Positions 6,302 through 8,447 of a DNA stretch of 8,447 nucleotides are shown here, piece by piece. This stretch comes from Candidatus Limimorpha equi (GTDB lineage: Bacteria > Bacteroidota > Bacteroidia > Bacteroidales > F082): NCBI GenBank assembly GCA_018065885.1, contig JAGHSL010000441.1, positions 1 to 8,447 of the forward strand, written 5' to 3'. The notes under the pieces are model-generated. The model saw only the letters and a program-made list of their open reading frames with translations, ran no database searches and was not told the origin of the DNA. The first letter of the stretch is position 1. Every line of letters starts with the position of its first letter. The translations under genes and the position numbers were made by a program.

Positions 6302-7093
6302 ATGGCAGATAAAGAAGAAAAGAAAGTAACTCAAAATCAGGCTGATGAGTCTGTTGAGGTTAGTGTTGAACAGAAACTTGTCGCATTGTATACCTTGCAG
6401 CAAGTCGATAAGAAAATTGATGAAATCAGGGCTTACAGAGGCAACCTTCCACTCGAAATCCAGGATTTGGAAGACGAAATCGCAGGTCTTGAAACCCGTA
6501 TCGCTAACTTTAAGGAGGAAAGCAAGAAAAACCAAAAGGATGTCGCTGACCATAAGATTAAGATTAAGGAAATCGAAGCGCTCGTCAAAAAGTACGAGGA
6601 GCAGCAGAATAACGTCAGAAACAACCGCGAATATGATTCCTTGACCAAGGAAATCGAATTCCAGAAGTTAGACATTCAGCTTTCGGAAAAGCGCATCCGC
6701 GAGGCTCAGGCCAGAGATGAAGATGTTGCTGCTAAAATTGAACTGGCCAAGACACGTCTCGCTGAACGCAAGACCATCCTCGCTGAGAAGAAAGCCGAAC
6801 TGAAATCGGTTACTGAAGGCACCGAAAAGGATGAGGAACTGCTGCTTCAGCGTTCGGCTGAATGTGAAAAACTGGTTGAAGACCGTCTTCTTGTCGCCTA
6901 CAAGCGCATCCGCAAGAATGCCCGCAATGGTCTGGCCGTCGTCGGCATTGCCCGTGATGCTTGTGGCGGTTGCTTCAACAAGATTCCTCCGCAACATCAG
7001 TTGGATATCTGCACACACAAGAAAATCATCGTTTGCGAATATTGCGGTCGTATCCTTGTCGACAAGGGTATCATCGAACAATACACTGAATAA
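6302..7093 (+). CDS. Coiled-coil protein with C-terminal C4 zinc ribbon (DUF164/CdsZ-like)
   Basis: This 263-residue protein has a polar, charged N-terminus (1-22) and a long heptad-like, Lys/Glu-rich helical hairpin (about 25-195). The hairpin is interrupted near NNVRNNREYDSLTKEI (103-118), the signature block of this family. A C-terminal zinc ribbon follows, with Cys221/Cys224 (DACGGC) and Cys245/Cys248 (VCEYCGR). The family is widespread and sits next to NIF3 genes in other phyla too (for example the Rv2229c/Rv2230c pair of Mycobacterium tuberculosis). Its biochemical role is not established; a nucleic-acid or protein scaffold is a guess from fold. It starts one base after the NIF3 stop codon and ends before a strong terminator. 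By eye it uses more C-ending codons than its neighbours (AAC, ATC, CGC), which may indicate high expression. Confidence 0.9.
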   Translation: MADKEEKKVTQNQADESVEVSVEQKLVALYTLQQVDKKIDEIRAYRGNLPLEIQDLEDEIAGLETRIANFKEESKKNQKDVADHKIKIKEIEALVKKYEEQQNNVRNNREYDSLTKEIEFQKLDIQLSEKRIREAQARDEDVAAKIELAKTRLAERKTILAEKKAELKSVTEGTEKDEELLLQRSAECEKLVEDRLLVAYKRIRKNARNGLAVVGIARDACGGCFNKIPPQHQLDICTHKKIIVCEYCGRILVDKGIIEQYTE

Positions 7094-7121
7094 TTGATGC
7101 TTTTGATAGCGTAGTGACTTG

Positions 7122-7150
7122 AGAGCGACTACTTTTAGTCGCTCTTTTTT
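7122..7150 (+). terminator. Rho-independent terminator after the zinc-ribbon gene
   Basis: GAGCGACTA (7123-7131) pairs perfectly with TAGTCGCTC (7136-7144) around a CTTT loop. Six T residues follow directly (7145-7150), and A7122 can pair with the first of them. It begins about 30 nt after the TAA at 7091-7093. The remaining bases up to 7245 hold only the candidate promoter of the next gene. Confidence 0.92.
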
Positions 7151-7220
7151 GTGTTTGATGAGCAGAAACAAACGAAAACATTTTTTCAGTTAGCAAAATG
7201 ACCGATATGTCTTTTTTGTT

Positions 7221-7228
7221 TATTTTCG
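7221..7228 (+). promoter_or_regulatory. Candidate -7 box for the APH-fold kinase gene
   Basis: TATTTTCG, followed by CA, is one mismatch from TAnnTTTG and ends 17 nt before the ATG at 7246. The octamer is identical to the one upstream of the NIF3-family gene. It follows a complete terminator, so this gene needs its own promoter. No TTTG at the expected -33 distance. Confidence 0.45.
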
Positions 7229-7245
7229 CAGCAAAATAATCTGTT

Positions 7246-8331
7246 ATGAACGAACTTATAAGAATTGCCGCCCATTTCATTCCTGAAGAACAGATTGGCG
7301 AGATTTCGCCTTTGGGCAATGGCTTGATTAACGACACTTTCAAAGTCTTTCTGAAAGGTGAGAACAAGCCGAAATATGTCTTGCAACGCATCAACAATGC
7401 CGTTTTCACTGATGTGGAGATGTTGCAGAACAACATTGAAACCGTAACGCGCCACATTCGGCAAAAATATGAAAATCAAGGTGTTGAAGACATCAGCCGT
7501 CGCGTGCTGCATTTCCTGAAAGCCGATACGGGAAAGACCTACATCGTTGAAAATGAGAAATATTGGCGCATGATGGATTTCGTTTCCGATTCCTTCACTT
7601 ACGAAACGGTCACGCCTGAATATGCCTATTATGCAGGCTTGACTTTCGGTGATTTCGAGTCGCTTTTGGCTGATTTGAAGGAACCGATTGGAGAAATCAT
7701 TCCCGATTTCCACAACATCGAATTCCGCCTGAAGCAACTTGATGAAGCCGTCGCAAATGACAAGGCTGGAAGAATGAAAGATGAGGAAGTGCAGAAATAT
7801 GTCGCTCAAATCCGGCAATTTGCGGAACAAATGACTTTGGGCGAAAGACTGTATCGCGAAGGGAAACTGCCCAAGCGCATTTGCCACTGCGATACCAAAG
7901 TCAACAATATGCTTTTTGATTCGGAAGGCAACATTCTGTGTGTCATCGATTTGGATACGGTCATGCCGAGTTTTATCTTCTCCGATTTCGGCGATTTCTT
8001 GCGTTCGGCAGCCAATACGGGTGCTGAGGATGATGACAATCTGGAGAATGTCACGTTCAACATGGAGATTTTCAAGGCATTTGCTAAAGGCTATGTCAAA
8101 GGAACTAAGTCTTTCCTTTTGTCAGTTGAAAAAGAAAATCTTCCGTATGCCGCGCTGCTGTTTCCATACATGCAGGCCGTGCGTTTCCTTGCCGATTACA
8201 TCAATGGCGACACCTATTATAAAATAAAGTATCCTTGCCATAATATGGTGCGCACCCGTGCGCAATGGAGACTCTTTGAGTCGGCATTGGAGAAACTCGA
8301 CGAGATGAAGGAAGTGATTGATAATTTGTGA
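7246..8331 (+). CDS. APH-fold phosphotransferase, N-acetylhexosamine 1-kinase-like
   Basis: This 361-residue protein has the aminoglycoside-phosphotransferase (PF01636) kinase fold. The N-lobe shows a glycine-containing nucleotide loop (PLGNGLINDTFKV, 22-34) and YVLQRINNAVFTDVEMLQNNI (44-64), a block typical of the N-acetylhexosamine 1-kinase (NahK) group. The C-lobe has the catalytic loop HCDTKVNN (214-221; Asp216 base, Asn221 metal ligand) and VIDLDTV (233-239; Asp235 as the DFG-like metal ligand). GDFLRSAANTG (249-259) follows. The likely reaction is ATP-dependent phosphorylation of a sugar such as N-acetylglucosamine or N-acetylgalactosamine, in the cytoplasm. No glycoside phosphorylase or nucleotidyltransferase is visible beside it to fix the substrate. 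Antibiotic resistance is unlikely, since the sequence resembles the sugar-kinase branch. It stands alone between a terminator and a promoter, and no canonical terminator follows it. Confidence 0.85.
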   Translation: MNELIRIAAHFIPEEQIGEISPLGNGLINDTFKVFLKGENKPKYVLQRINNAVFTDVEMLQNNIETVTRHIRQKYENQGVEDISRRVLHFLKADTGKTYIVENEKYWRMMDFVSDSFTYETVTPEYAYYAGLTFGDFESLLADLKEPIGEIIPDFHNIEFRLKQLDEAVANDKAGRMKDEEVQKYVAQIRQFAEQMTLGERLYREGKLPKRICHCDTKVNNMLFDSEGNILCVIDLDTVMPSFIFSDFGDFLRSAANTGAEDDDNLENVTFNMEIFKAFAKGYVKGTKSFLLSVEKENLPYAALLFPYMQAVRFLADYINGDTYYKIKYPCHNMVRTRAQWRLFESALEKLDEMKEVIDNL

Positions 8332-8364
8332 TTTGCGTGTTTCATCAAAAAATGGCGTTTCCAG

Positions 8365-8395
8365 TTTGCAAATCATAATAATTCCCTTACCTTTG
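8365..8395 (+). promoter_or_regulatory. Consensus Bacteroidetes promoter reading out of the window
   Basis: TTTG (8365-8368), exactly 19 nt, then TACCTTTG (8388-8395) match both elements of the Bacteroides consensus. It starts 34 nt after the kinase stop codon. The only nearby ATG (8406) is followed by an in-frame TGA after two codons, so the gene it serves must begin beyond 8447. Its leader is therefore longer than about 45 nt. Confidence 0.75.
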
Positions 8396-8447
8396 CTATT
8401 GCGAAATGTTTTATTGACAATAGAAATAATATAGTATAATTCAATAT

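Noticed and set aside
6668..7171. 167-codon minus-strand open frame opposite the zinc-ribbon gene
   Set aside because: It crosses the terminator hairpin at 7123-7150 and mirrors the strongly biased codons of the plus-strand gene.
7186..7887. 233-codon minus-strand open frame opposite the kinase gene
   Set aside because: The plus-strand kinase has the full catalytic loop and metal-binding motif here. The minus frame is hydrophobic by reverse-complement bias only.
7246..8331. Aminoglycoside resistance gene
   Set aside because: The APH fold is shared by many sugar and metabolite kinases, and the N-lobe QRIN/VF block matches the hexosamine-kinase branch. There are no mobile-element neighbours.

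Overview
The window looks like ordinary chromosomal DNA from a member of the Bacteroidota, most likely the order Bacteroidales. The evidence is a set of Bacteroidetes-type promoter boxes (TAnnTTTG, once with a TTTG element exactly 19 nt upstream), the near absence of Shine-Dalgarno sequences, lipid A genes (so an outer membrane), and protein variants typical of the phylum. The genus cannot be named. I see no insertion sequence, phage, CRISPR, tRNA or rRNA.

Left block, minus strand (about 4975 down to 1). A compact run reads lpxK, purine-nucleoside phosphorylase, lpxH, M20 dipeptidase. The junctions are a 29-nt overlap, a 1-nt TGATG overlap and a 27-nt gap, so this is probably one transcript. 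It ends at a strong intrinsic terminator (908-940). Just beyond the terminator a further minus-strand gene begins at 888 and runs off the left edge. It has no stop in the window. Its translation looks like the N-terminal part of a CcsA/ResC-type cytochrome c haem-attachment protein. LpxH and LpxK carry out two steps of lipid A synthesis. The phosphorylase and the dipeptidase are housekeeping salvage and peptide-degradation enzymes.

Centre (4959-5193). A divergent intergenic region separates lpxK from the plus-strand genes. It carries a perfect 42-bp palindrome (4995-5036), the most striking non-coding structure here. It does not sit where a terminator is needed.

Right block, plus strand. A NIF3/DUF34-family dinuclear-metal protein (5194-6300) is followed after one base by a coiled-coil/C4 zinc-ribbon protein (6302-7093), which ends at a clear terminator (7123-7150). 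A separate gene for an APH-fold small-molecule kinase resembling N-acetylhexosamine 1-kinase follows (7246-8331). The last 116 bases hold no start codon that opens a real gene, but they contain a consensus promoter (8365-8395) firing rightwards out of the window.

No clearly new multi-gene system is visible. The points most worth a second look are the palindrome, the promoter-like elements embedded in the terminator before the ccsA-like gene, the separate (non-ResB-fused) CcsA-like protein, and an Asn-to-Asp change at the purine-specificity position of the phosphorylase.
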